Below, piece after piece: positions 1-11,589 of a stretch of 64,000 nucleotides of DNA (its first letter is position 1; each line of letters starts with the position of its first letter). The stretch comes from Psilocybe azurescens (Eukaryota > Basidiomycota > Agaricomycetes > Agaricales > Agrocybaceae): the NCBI GenBank assembly GCA_023853785.1, contig JAJIRX010000549.1:62001-126000 (forward strand). The letters are read 5' to 3'. The translations under genes were made by a program, and so were the position numbers. Below the pieces are notes generated by a model. The model had not been told where the DNA came from. It saw nothing but the letters and a program-made list of their open reading frames with translations, and did no database searches.

Positions 1-1173
1 TATGGTATCGAAATTACGCTCGCGATCATGACTATCAACGCCCTGGCCAAGAAATCAACTGGGAGGCATACATCGGCACGCCTGCGAACTGTACTCATTA
101 CAATCATTGCTTTCCTGTGTTTTCTGGGAACTGCGGGTGTCGTTTTTACTAACATTAGCCTTATTTATGTGTTTGTAAATCCAGATAATATTGTAGCGAA
201 GTTGAAGGGAGCTACGTTCCAGATATTGGCTCAACCGTTCTCGGATATGGAATTGATTTTTGTCATCCTTGCAACGTGGTGTTCGTATGGGCTATTGGTG
301 AGCTTCAAACATTCCTTAAACCCAATGCGGCGAGCCACCCATTAGCGTGCTAGTACTCATACCCATCTTCTTTAGATTTGGCGTTGCACAGTTTTGTATC
401 AAGGAATATCTCTTCCGAAGCGCATTGTGTTCCTTGTGTTTGTGTCACTCCTGGCCTGCGTTTCCCTAGGTCAGAAGCCCTTGATATATGATTTATAGCA
501 AACATCTTCTTGCTTACCATATATTCCTCAAGGGTTCGGCTTCATGGGTCTTCTAACGATGGTTCCCGGAGTCAGTGGGAAATGGTCCGGTACGAATATC
601 CTCACAGTATTCGAAACTGTGTCATTCTTCGTCAATGGGGCGATATCCTGCCTTATCATCTTCCGTATCCTCTATCATCAATGGAGACTCCGGAAAGTGT
701 TTGGAAAGGGATACGGTACGGAGTATACGCGAATAATAGTGATATCCATCGAATCCTCCCTCATGACGCTTATTTGGGATGGATTGATTATGATTCTGGC
801 CTTCCGGTTAGAGGGCAGCTCGAAAACGGTGGAAGATTTGAGCTTGATTATTTTAAAGCTTTTACTTCACTTCAATGTAAGTGACGGCTTTTCTACTGCA
901 ATGGTGTGGAGATATATTAACTGAGTCAACTGATAGATCATTGCCCCCATTCTTATCATCTATCGCGTGGCACAAGGCAGAGCAGTGTCAACGGGCGCTT
1001 CGGTATGGTCTTCCCCGGGAAAGACCACTAGGATGAAGATAGCAAAAATACGTGTCCCGACATTGAACGATGGTCCTACGTTTAATGTTAGGGCTACCCT
1101 TCAGCACCCCGGCAGTCCTGGCAGCATGGAGTCTTTCGAACCTAATTCCCAGATCCATGAGCGCGGACAGTGA
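1..1173 (+). CDS. Multi-pass membrane protein, 3' part (agaricomycete 7-TM type)
   Basis: The gene is cut by the left window edge: the first exon is open from base 1 and already runs through a hydrophobic helix. Later exons continue near 380-470 (containing IWRCTVLY), 530-880 (GLLTMVPGVSGKW through LLLHFN) and 940-1173 (IIAPILIIYRVAQGRA, then a Ser/Pro-rich hydrophilic tail to the stop). At least four hydrophobic segments are visible, and the IAP-(L/I)-I-x-R-V-x-x-GRA ending followed by a disordered tail is what I know from a large, functionally uncharacterised agaricomycete 7-TM family. The exact exon borders in the first 500 bases are uncertain. No enzymatic motif is seen and the ligand or role is unknown. 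Confidence 0.6.
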
Positions 1174-1473
1174 ACTCGGTGCATTGATCTTGTCTGGGCT
1201 ACGAGTTCTCTTTCGTTATTAGTCTTCTTCAAGTCTTATTTATGTGTGTCTATTCAAATTTCAGGTAGCTAGCAAGTAGCTAGTTTATTGTATGTCAAAC
1301 TTAAGCGGTCGATCTTATCTGATAATCTATGTTTCCAATTGATTACGTGTGCCGCATGGCGCAATTAAGCGATGAGATAATGATACTAAATCACTTGTTT
1401 TCCCTCATCCACCATCCCACTGTGCTTACCACTTTACGGTGCCACACTTTCCACCTCATTTCTACCGTTAGGT

Positions 1474-3528
1474 GTGAAGATGGAAGAAAGCATCAGCACG
1501 AGCGTGTCTACCGTGCGGACGCTGCATCAGAGCCACGGCGACAAGGACTTGGACTCGCAGACGTTTCAAGTGCACAGGGAGCGTGAACACCACGCCTCAC
1601 CTCCTACTCATGCCACCCCCAACGTGGCAGGTCTTCCTGAGAGCCTCCAAGATAACGAGGTTCTGCATAACTGGAGCCCTGGTTTGAGCACCGCCAATGT
1701 AGCCGTCGGCCCCTCCGTGCCATCTAGCCCACATATGCACGCTCTGGTGTTGCCTTCACCGCCTGACAGCCCGGGACCCAGTCGAAGCCCTTCTATCGAT
1801 AGCGTCTCTGAATCCTCACTTCCATCTGTTTCATCCTCGTTCTTCTTCTCGTCGTCGGCTCCAGGGAGCCCGGGCCGTTCGCATCCTGGATCATATCCTT
1901 CATCTCATCCTCACTCTGATCACGGACACGACCACGACCACGAGCAGGATGACGAGCAGGGGAAGCTTCACACCAGATTTGGAGAGCATGGTCTTATCAT
2001 CCCTTCGCTCACCTTACCGGACGCCTTACGTCGGCCGACGCCCTTTGGGCAGACTCTAGGGAATCTGAAAGTCTTAGTCCTTGGTGGGCAAGGTGCAGGG
2101 AAAAGCTTCTTGACTGGACTCCTTTTGGAGGACAACGAAGATGTGGTTGATGTCGGAACATGGGAAGACTGGAATGGAGGCTCTGACTCATATGGGAAGG
2201 TACTGAGGGCGTCCACGGATTGGGTGGAGCAACGCGATGTGTTCGGGCTGGAACGATATGAGCCCACTCGGAATGTGGAAATCGTCGAACTACCGGGATA
2301 CTCGCATGACGCCGATGTAAGTCTCTAACTACAGACTCGTTTGACTCACAGTTTTTTTTGTTTGCTCACTAACAGTAATCTTCCCTTCAGGTAAACGAAC
2401 TGATCACACGACTCAAAGCTGTCATCGAAACACCATTCCGTGCACTTCACGATGCATTGCACCCAGAAGGACAGCCCTCCACCATTATAGCCAATATGCT
2501 CGCTGCACCGACGTCCCCTCTTTATACTGCCATGGTATTTCTGCTTCCTTCACGTGAGTCCCGGTCACAACAAATAGACCTTCTTTGCTTCTATAATTAT
2601 CCAAAGACGTGTATACTGAAATTAGCTCTTGGTTCATGCAGCGCCAACGCCATTAGACAAGGAAATTATCCTTGCGCTTTCTACTCACGTTCCCTTGATT
2701 GTGCTTCCCCGGCTGCATGGTCCGCATCGGGGACTCGCTGCTGCTGGTTCTGCCTCGTCCGCGAGGCTGTCTAATTTCCGCCCTGCATCAGCTGTGGCTC
2801 TGCGCAGCGGACTGTTCCACTCTCCGGAGACTGTTGCGCTGCTGCGGAGTGAAGCTGTGGATCGATTCTTGAGATGGAGGGAGGTGGAGAGAGCTGTTGA
2901 GGGTATCTTGGATGGCCGCGAACAGCAGCAGCGGGGTAAGGAGACGACGAAGGATACTGGAAGTGGATCATCTTGGTGGGGATCCGGGGTGAGTGTGGCA
3001 GGTAGGCTTCCTCAAAGGGGAGACTCTCTGTATTTGGAGGATGAGGAAGAAGAGACTAAGACGAGAGAGGGGAAGTCGGTGGAGAGATGGAGCAAAGCGA
3101 AGTGGGAGGCTGAGTGGATGGAAAATCATTCCCATGACGTTGCGATACGAATGAGAGAGGGCGCGGATAAGGATCAGATGAGAAGGAGAAGGAGAAGGAC
3201 TATATCCTCGAAGCCCATCGCATATTATCACAGCGAGCACAACCGCAACGACTCCTCGAAGGTCCCACCACCCCTAGACAAACCGCCCGTGCAACCACAA
3301 CCACAACCACATGGCGAATCTCGTGGGCTTCCACATACATCTTTCGACCCTCTTCATTTCCCATCCCTGCTCATGTTCTCCTTCTCGCTTCTGGGGCCGT
3401 TGAGGACCAGGGTGGGTGACTCTATTCGGGGGTTTGTCGAGATTTTTGGGGACACGCGGGTGCAGTTCGCGTTGACTGGCGGGTTCTGTGTGGGACTCGG
3501 CCTTGGTGCATGGGCGAAAGCCTGGTAA
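1474..3528 (+). CDS. P-loop NTPase-like protein with C-terminal hydrophobic segment
   Basis: Three exons (1474-2316, 2391-2553, 2642-3528) join in frame to about 630 aa. Residues 1-190 are Ser/Pro/His-rich and probably disordered, with an HDHDHEQDDEQ stretch. A Walker A/G1 motif GGQGAGKS lies near residue 200. About 70 residues on, IVELPGYSHDAD occupies the place of a G3/Walker B segment but lacks the usual DxxG. The second half has basic and acidic low-complexity stretches and ends with a hydrophobic Gly-rich segment (FALTGGFCVGLGLGAW) that could anchor the protein in a membrane. No NKxD-type G4 motif was recognised. I infer a fungal GTPase-like or septin-like P-loop protein; the substrate is unknown. 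The frame is intact. Confidence 0.6.
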
Positions 3529-4124
3529 CGACACGCGCGATTGCTTCTTTCCGAGGCTTGAGCATGGCATGACATGTGCACACGAACATCTTTTCTATCG
3601 CTTTTGAATCGACTGCTCTCAACTATCTTTTGTTGTTCTCTTGCAACCCGTACTGTACTTGTATTTATATTTGGAATTTTTTGTAACTTGTTCACCTATT
3701 TTCTTTCTATATATCTATTTTTTGAAACTCCGTAATACTACTCGTACATAGATTTGACTGAAATGCAATGTTTTTTTTGTCGCGTGATGGACATAGGGGG
3801 ACCAATTTATATCGCACCGCCACTCTTCGTCATCGATCAGCGCGTGTTTGGGGTGTGAAGGAAGCGTGCACTCCCTTCCTCTCCTCTACATCCATCTTCC
3901 GAATCGTTTCTCTACATTGACGACTTAAACCCCTGGAATCATAGAACAGCACATAATACGTTTGCATATTCACCTATACATATCCAAGGCTCAACGGCAT
4001 AGAACAACCCATCGAACTTTCAACTACTCATTATCAAAAGCTTAAATCGACGACTAGACGTCCTTGACACTGTTGTCAAGGCCATTTCTCCATTGTTCCG
4101 TCTGAAAATTATCTGGAACTTCAC
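3529..4124. other. Intergenic region between two co-oriented genes
   Basis: This stretch holds the 3' region of the P-loop gene and the 5' region of the Ser-rich gene. It contains T-rich runs near 3680-3780 and CT-rich DNA near 3870-3910. I see no ORF with recognisable coding character on either strand and no RNA gene. Confidence 0.5.
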
Positions 4125-5222
4125 ATGGCGGTCTCTATACTACCCTCCGAGAGTTCGAACTCGAACTCGGGATTAACCTCGCTCTCATCTTCACCTGGAC
4201 CGGACATCGTCTCTCCGACCGTGGTCGACCGGGTTACGGACCAGGACAAAAACGATGATGGCCAGAACCAGAAAGAGAACTTCATCCCCACCATACACTA
4301 CAGTCAAAGTCAGAGTGGCGACGAGACTGTAGTGACACTTGAATCACAGGATGGCGACGAAACCGTAATGACACTGGGATCGCAGTCATCCAGCTCTATC
4401 ATCGCCAGTCCGGAACCTCTAGGACAGTCTCCATCGCGCGAGGCATTCGAGATATACACTGGCACCACAGATATTCGCCCAGATGCCTCTTCGTTCTCTA
4501 CAGAGGCGCTGTCACCAGCGCCAGTGTCGTCATCTTCGATCTCAGACTCGAGAACGTCCTCACTCACGCCGTCCACTACAAGCTCGCTGTCGGGTCTCAG
4601 TCTCAATATCATTAATCTGGGCGATATCACGGCTGGCGCTCGCCCTCATTGGCCGACGCTGGTGGAGGATGCTTTCAGCACGAGCAGCGTTGGCAGCGGC
4701 GGAGGGGGAGTGGTAGCTCCACAGCGTCTTTAGCAAAGTCGTCATCTGGATCAACGGCAACCACTACGATGTCCCCCCCTCGCTTCTCGACCAAGGAGAA
4801 GGGCAAGGCGCCGGATTACTCGTGGAGGGAGACAACGAACAAGGCGGATGAGTCTGAAGGCGCTGAAGCCCGGCGGGCGAGGCAGGCTTCTGGTGGAGAA
4901 ACTCCTGGCAAACTGAAGAGCAGTATGAAGAAAAGGAGGTACAGAAGGGTTACGTCTGATGATCATGGCTACACGAGGCATAGGGTAATCCAGGAGGAGG
5001 GCATTTGTGAGTTATTTTTATACTTTCTATATGACTGCCATTTCAAGGGGAAATATATTGACGGGCCTTCGCATGTAACCGACGACGATAGCACGGGATT
5101 TTCTACTGCTTGTTGCTCTCTGTATAGGGCTAGCTTGTGCTGGAGTCCTGGTAGTGCGTCCTGCCGTCAGCAACGCTCTGCGTGCTGATGGCGTAGATGG
5201 CTTTGACCTATTTGAGGATTGA
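4125..5222 (+). CDS. Ser-rich single-TM hypothetical protein (one-base frame break)
   Basis: The first part is strongly Ser/Thr-rich (LTSLSSSPGPD, repeated GDETV blocks at about residues 66 and 78). The reading frame runs from 4125 into a Gly run and then meets a stop at 4733. The frame offset by one carries the natural continuation (GSSTASLAKSSS, a Lys/Arg-rich stretch near KKRRYRR) and reaches a phase-1 intron at 5007-5091. The last exon encodes a hydrophobic helix, FLLLVALCIGLACAGVLVV, and a short acidic end (GFDLFED). The switch lies in a run of five G around 4702-4712, where one missing G would explain it. The layout suggests a type II or tail-anchored membrane protein. I do not recognise the family. 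Confidence 0.5.
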
Positions 5223-5612
5223 AATACTGCGGACTCAAGCACGCTCTCTTCGAATTTTAGGAAAGAACTTTCTATGCATGTTCCGCGGTCGTCACATTGA
5301 CAGTGTGGTTCTCGATGACTGCGTCTTCAGGCTCGTCTATGCATGGGCATATTATCATCAATTATATATCAAGGATCCTGGCTAGCGATGTCGAACATGA
5401 GTCAATGAACAATGTGGACTCAAAAATTCAACACGAAGCCCGGGTAGCCCGCAGCATGAGTAATTAACCGTGCCGCAGTGGGTATCTGATAAAAATCATA
5501 TGTTATCTGATAAAAGACTCCAGGATGATTATCTGCACCAATCACTCTGGACTGTAAAGCCTCTGGTATTATCGAACATCGACTACCTCACCACTATATT
5601 CTTATTCAAATC

Positions 5613-6352
5613 ATGGATACAACACCCTATGATAGTAACTTTTGCTTCCCAATACCCCCAAGTTTCGAGAGCGATAGGGTTAAATTGACACCTTTAGTAG
5701 TACGCCGCCTTCTATTCTTTTCAAGAACGACCTGACTAATTATTTTTCACTTTGAAAGCCCTCGGAGCACGCCAAGCCCATCTTCGAACAGATGCAGCTC
5801 TATCCGCAAATATTCAACTTGCTGCCCATGGAGCCTTTCAAGGATTTCAACACTTTCTCGGTCAACTTTCTCGCGAATAACATACATAAAGACACCGGCT
5901 CTATTCTTTTTGTTATCTATGACAAGACGAAAGCATCTGCCCTCTCCGACGCACACCCCGACATAGCCGCTGATCAGGGGGGCTCTAGCAGGCATTATAG
6001 GCCTTACCCACTCCTCCCCGCCGATCTCAACACGGAAATTGGCTGCGTCGTGATCTTCCCGCCGTTCCAACGCACGCACGTCACGACGCACTCAGCTGGC
6101 CTTCTCCTTCAATATGCTCTCAACCTCCCGTCGGAGCAGCCCGGGGCACTGGGCCTGCGCCGCGTCTCGTGGCGCGCGAACTGGCTGAACAAAGCGAGTG
6201 TACGGACGGCCGAGCGCCTGGGATTCAAGTTTGAAACGGTGTTGCGATGGAACCGCGTGTTTCCTGTGGGGAAGGTGCATGTGGGCGCGGGGAATGGCAG
6301 GAAGACGAGGGCGGGGATCCCAGGGCGGACCATCCCGGCGTGGATAGTGTAG
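5613..6352 (+). CDS. GNAT-family N-acetyltransferase (RimJ/RimL type)
   Basis: Two exons: 5613 to about 5696, then 5759-6352, joined by a phase-0 intron with a gactaat branch site. The donor is ambiguous by three bases (GTAGTAC), giving 225 or 226 aa. The start at 5613 is preferred over 5792 because it adds the typical opening 'sxRvkLtPL' of this family. The C-terminal half has the GNAT acetyl-CoA pattern: EIGCVVIFPPFQRTHV, then VSWRANWLNKASVRTAERLGF, where N-x-x-S-x-x-x-(A)-E-x-x-G-F is the hallmark of the RimJ/RimL group. Basidiomycete members are often about 230 aa. The acceptor substrate cannot be deduced. The frame is intact. Confidence 0.8.
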
Positions 6353-7911
6353 TGCTGGGTCTGTGCTGGGACGATTGGGAAGACGAGGCGAAGGAGAAGG
6401 TTGCCGCAGCTATGAGTAGGACTGTTTGAACGTGAATGATGGCAGAATTATGACCATCCTTCGCAAAGACCATTGAATATTGTCAATATCCAGAGTACTG
6501 TTGACTCCTGCTAGGGCTTAGTTCCAACCGTCTTTAAAGCGATTGTAAAGCTATATCAACCAGGTCATTTCCCAGTGTCGCACCCAATCTTTTTTCTCTT
6601 TTCTTTTTTCCCTATTATGATCTAGCACATCGAAGGGGGATGTGATACAAAAGCTGAGCTTTTAGTTCTACATTTGGTCTCGGTCATCTGAGTTCTGACT
6701 ATGTGATAACTTTCCATAGTCCCAGAGATGGGAAGTATATTAAATAAAAAATTCAATAATACCTCCTATTAGTTATATACACTCATTTTTACTATCATAT
6801 AAATGTTTTTAAGTACTGGCATTAGCTTTGGTAGGTCTCTAATGCATCGCTTTTCTGTAATTTAGACCTGGTGGGTGGGTACATCCCTTCGTATTAGTAG
6901 TCTACAATACTAGGAATATTTAAATAGTGATAGTTATGTGTACTAGTAGTTTAGGAAGGCCCAACTACAAAGAGATTTGAGCATTACCTGTCCTTGATAT
7001 CAATAGGGTGACCAATCTGTTCCGAGATATACCCCTCCTCCTGATAAACCAAAAGTACCTGTAGGTCTGAGGACCGGCCTTAATTTATTTTTAAGAGCAT
7101 ATATATCCATTCTATGGAGTTTAGCATGCTCTAGCTGCCATGGAACATACCTAGTCTACTGCTACCCTACCTCCCTCTCATGATCCACTCATCATGCTTC
7201 CCCAGACCCTACCCTGCTCTGAAATATTGTACTAATTCTCAGCTAATATATTAATACCTTCTAGAATAGTTATAACTGTCAAAAGATGACTGTAAGTACT
7301 TGTATTTTCCTCACGCCCCTCCTCCCCCTTCACTGAACACTGATATTAAGCTAATACAGTATACCATTTAATATATTGAGCTCATTATTATATTATATCA
7401 TATATACTACATATAAATGTAAAAAAGCAAAAGGGAGGGACAACAACTAAAGAAGATAGAGGCATATTTTGTGCTCACTGTTGCACACAGTGAGCACAGC
7501 TTTGATACCATCAACAACCACCGGGAGCCGGAGATGTGTTGCCGTGTGATGACTACCAAAAGCAGAAGAGCAGATATGATAGGAATAGAGTGTGTAAGCA
7601 TAAGGGACTTAGCAGCGCCAGAGCTCACCGATTATTGGCAGTGTGCGGCATTAATATCTTTCAAGCTGATTAGGTAAAGTTAACGTGATGCTGAGGTGGT
7701 CAAGGAATGGATCAAACGCCCATACGTACGAGAGTGGTATTTCTGCATTTGGAATCGATTCCGTCTCTACTACCAAAAAAGGCGTTTCATTTGCTACGTA
7801 GTAGAACATTCCGTAGTACCACTCAAGAATGATTAGTAATTGAAGTGAGGCATTCGAGGTATATGCAAGAACAACTTTCTGGGTAAGCACGGCGTACGAT
7901 GGATGGTTTGA
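6353..7911. other. AT-rich intergenic region
   Basis: About 1.5 kb of AT-rich DNA with many short TA-rich runs (for example 7210-7270 and 7340-7420). Short ORFs occur on both strands but none shows family resemblance, splice-site continuity or coding-like composition. No tRNA or rRNA is recognised. It lies between the GNAT gene and the 3' end of the aldo/keto reductase. Confidence 0.5.
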
Positions 7912-9443
7912 TCAAGATGCCTGCGTAGTTGGGCGAATGGGCTGCAACCTGATGCGAGCCTCTGTCGGTGCGGTCGATGAGATGAAGCCAGGTATCGTCG
8001 AGCCGTCGCCCTATGCACATACGAAGAAGGTAGATCAGTACGAGCTACGCGTTTTCTACACAAGGACTGACAATCATGGAGGCCGGGAAGCCGGGATCGA
8101 AGTCAACGACACTCTCCAAATATTTGATCTGTTCGTCACTCAGGCTGATAGTGAGAGCTTCGGCATTTGCAAGTAAATGTTCAACCTTGCGTCCTCCTAT
8201 AATGGGGAACACGTAGGGCGTCTTCTGCATCAGGTAGGCAATGGCGACTGTAGATGCAGAGATTGAGATTAGAGCATAATGAGTTCACTGGAGGTCATTC
8301 AGTCATACATAGACTCAGCATGACCTACCTGCCGTAATGTGCTTAGCTCCTACCTCCCTGCAACCTTTTCGAGTGCTTTGCATACTGTTTTCTCCTTTTC
8401 GGTTCGCTCCCAAGCATCGTTGAGTATTGTACGTCCGTTCTCGCCTGTTTGACGACGCTTCTCCTCTTCTTCATCCGTCCTTATTTTTCCTCCGGCAAGA
8501 ACATTCCAAGGAGCAAGTGCTAGACCTATTTCATTGTTATGCTCAGCTCCAAGTCAACATCGGATATAACAGATGTTTCACCTTCTGATCTGGCCATGGG
8601 GATGATCTCGCGCTCGAATGAACGTTGCATGATATTCCATGCTCCTTGGTAGATGATAAATGGAGTTAGCGCATGATCCTTGGCGTACTGGTTTGCTTTG
8701 GCGACAATCCATGCTGGTGTATCCGAGACTCCCTGTACGATACATCATTAGATGATGGCCTACAATTATATAGCTGATCAAGTCTTACAAGATATAGAAC
8801 CTTTCCTTGTAAGACCAAAGTGTGAAGGGACCTCATCACCTCCTCAACACTCGTATCCCAGTCCCACCAATGAACGTAAAGAAGATCGATGTAGGTGGTC
8901 CGGAGTTTTTGAGAGATGCTCCGACAGACAGATGCATCGATTTTGTGTTGTTTCCAAGGTACAAGATTTTCTGTTCGATAAAATCGTTGCGGGCTTTGAA
9001 GTTGGTAGTATACTGATGTATGAAGGTCAATATCCAAACTATGTTCGTATACAAGGGGCATTGCAAACCTTTGTTGCGATAAACAACTGGTCCCGGATCC
9101 CCTTTTCTCAGCCCATTCTCCCACAAATTCCTCAGAGCTCTCGTCTTGGCTGCGTGTCAATGAAAGAAATCAGTATGATCCTCATACACTCTATAATCCT
9201 GGAGGATACTCACTAACTGTTCGCGGTATCAATGAAATTCCCTCCGTTGTCGAAATACGCGTCCAAAAGCTTGAAGCTGCTTTCCTTATCCATACTACCC
9301 ATGCCGAGTTTATCCCACTTGTCGCCGATGCTCATCGCTCCGAGTTGGATAGGTGAGACGCGGACACCAGCATTTGGCGACAGAACTCTGTAGACACCAA
9401 GACCGGTCTTCGCTGGGGGTGTGGGTTGCCAAAATTTCGACAT
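7912..9443 (-). CDS. Aldo/keto reductase, aryl-alcohol dehydrogenase (AAD) type, frame-disrupted
   Basis: Seven exons can be placed on the minus strand: 9214-9443, 9069-9149, 8789-9012, 8582-8732, 8329-8525, 8072-8247 and 7912-8010, with consensus splice sites. The first exon gives [14 protein letters not shown], and the AKR catalytic residues are all present: Asp and Tyr in [15 protein letters not shown], Lys in IATK, His in LLYVHWWDW. Later come [29 protein letters not shown] and the terminal PIRP. AADs reduce aryl aldehydes with NADPH. Reading through needs one base restored at each of three places: about 9091-9100, a five-T run at 8906-8910 (plus strand) and about 8354-8360. With these the product would be about 386 aa, the usual family length. 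It is either a young pseudogene or carries consensus errors. Confidence 0.75.
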
Positions 9444-10115
9444 TGTTGAATGCTGTTAGAGGTTTGAGATAGTCTGTGAGAAGGCTATTTTCTTGTGGCA
9501 TTATATAGATTATCTTCGCTATCTAAAGAATCCGAGAATCACTCTGGCATGAGTAAGCGTATCTTTTAGGCGAATAGGAGTGTTTGCATATCTCATGCGG
9601 ACGTCAAGAAGGCTGAAAATACCAATCGATTACTAACCGTGCCGAGCCTTTTGCATTACGCATTGTATGGATATTTCATTCCGAGGTGTAAAGGGTGAGA
9701 ACTACTCACCTGTTATATTACGCATCCAGTATCACATGTTACGTACCGGCCAGATATAAAATGGGCCCCACAACAAGACAGAGCCCAGCGCGCAACTGCA
9801 GTGTGCCGAAGCTGTGAATCGCCCTTCACTTTCCTAAGAGCTGTACACAAGGGCGGCAACGCCAACCGGTGAGAGACCGGGTCAAAGTTGGACAGCTCAA
9901 CCGCACGCTTGATGCCAGAGTCTCCCCAAATCTACTTATAAATAGAAGTTATACGTTTTAATGTTGCAAAGTGGTTATAAATTAATAGTGCTCTGTGTCA
10001 TCAGTTAACATATGACGATGAGAAAAAGGATGCTATGAAGCTCACACTGGATACATGTGTCGGATTATGATAGAAATACAGGGTTATGGTCAAGTCATGA
10101 CAAAGTGGCATCGAG
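9444..10115. other. Intergenic region between AKR 5' end and SPC25 3' end
   Basis: This stretch contains the upstream region of the minus-strand aldo/keto reductase. I find no ORF with recognisable coding character and no RNA gene. Confidence 0.4.
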
Positions 10116-11046
10116 CTAGATGATGGTCAATAAGACAACCAGATAAATAGCTGCAAAAGAGCTTACTAGAGTACTGTATGCGGTGCGCACATCCCTAATA
10201 AAAGCGTAGATATCTCGAGTGTCGTTGAGATTGTTAACGAGAATCGTCATCGAAGGAAGATTGGGTGAGGAGGTGATGACTGAGGGACGTTATCCTTCTA
10301 AAAGATACTATGCAGAGGAGTGGGTAGAATACCTTTGTAGGTCTGAAACGAAATATCGATGACAAAGCTGGCTTCGCGTTGGTGGTCTAGAGGATCGATA
10401 CAATAAAAACGGACTAAAAGTCGATCTTTCTCTACGCCCTCGATGGCACAAGCAAGTCGTTCTTCGCAGGCCTGTATTTGAGGAAATACATGTGAGCTGT
10501 GCGAACTCAGCATTGAACGCTCTTTATCCTTTTCTGCAACAACAGATAAAATGTGGTTGCATTATGATGCTTGTGGCTGACTTACCTCGTCGAAGATTCA
10601 GTGTAAGGACACGGTATTGTTCAATCTCCGCTTCTACTGTCGTGTATTTATCGCGAATGGTGGCAAGTTGTCGTTTGAAAGATGCGACTAGTAGCTCGGC
10701 GTCCTTCCTGTCTTCCTTCTCGCGCTCAAGCTCTGGTAAAGTAAGGATATGAGTATTTGAACAGGACTGTCAACGTACGTGCAACCAGATCAATTTCCTT
10801 GAGTTTACACTGGTTTGTTTCCTTCTCAACTGCCTGAATTCTTTCCAACACCTTTTTCCTTTCAGCTGCTTGGTGTTTACCACGTTCTGAGATGGTTGTA
10901 ATTGCTCGATTTTTGTAACTTGTAAGCGCCTTGAGGAAGTTTCGCGTCGAATTTTCGTAGGTCTGAACTCTGAGATCTATCGAGGGATAGGTTTGCAATA
11001 AGACAGATGCAAGATCAATTTGAGGGACGCGATGTGTCAGGGCCAT
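10116..11046 (-). CDS. SPC25: Kinetochore protein Spc25
   Basis: Four exons (10779-11046, 10586-10732, 10333-10533, 10116-10279) join in frame to 259 aa. The N-terminal half is a charged coiled coil (KKVLERIQAVEKETNQ, then QLEREKEDRKDAELL). The C-terminal globular domain follows, with RLLVRFYCIDPLDHQREASFV and then LVNNLNDTRDIYAFIRDVR, which is the Spc25 signature end. Spc25 pairs with Spc24 in the Ndc80 complex, linking the inner kinetochore to microtubule-binding Ndc80/Nuf2. The third intron acceptor (tccctcag) was chosen because it alone gives TYKV followed by SSPNLPS in frame; an earlier AG leads to a stop. The protein continues about 20 residues past the usual end (YLVVLLTII), so the last few codons or a missed small intron are uncertain. 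Confidence 0.8.
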
Positions 11047-11589
11047 GGTGGTGGTTGGAGAATGAAATTTGAACCCAAACGGCGTGATTTAGGCGTGACA
11101 ATTCAAACGCGTAAGTCACATGATCAGGTTTAAAAGGAGAGCCCTGGTCAAGTCCTGGTAAGAGATGGTACCATCCAATCTTGATTCCCTGTTCGTATTA
11201 ACTGAATTGAATGCCTAACAGATCCTTTAAAGTATTGATTTTTACACTCTGTACTCGTTTATCTGCTTACTGAGTGTCGTACGATGAGTAAGCTTCGGTC
11301 CTTAGGGACTGATATCACTTTAGACGCGACGGCAGGGGTAGTATCCGAATCAGTCAACGTGATTCAAGGTTAGTGGCTTCTTATTTTGATTGAGGTGCAG
11401 ATTTAGTCGTCTCCATTTTAATCATCGTCAAGTAGACCCTGACGGAAGGCTATGCCTGATCAATCTCTCGCGTATCTCGTCATAACTTGTGGTTTTGACT
11501 CAGACTGCAGGCACGTAGCTGTCTTTCCGAAGTCTTGTGCTTTGATATACAAACTGGGCTCTATATTTTGTTACGTATTTCAATGATCA
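11047..11589. other. Intergenic region
   Basis: Upstream region of SPC25 (minus strand) and of the decayed NmrA-like gene (plus strand). No ORF beyond short chance frames and no RNA gene was seen. Confidence 0.35.

Noticed and set aside
1968..2267. Minus-strand ORF of 99 aa inside the P-loop gene
   Set aside because: Antisense shadow of a well-supported coding exon; composition mirrors the sense strand.
7471..8176. Plus-strand ORFs across the aldo/keto reductase 3' end
   Set aside because: Antisense to AKR exons or in AT-rich DNA; no family resemblance.
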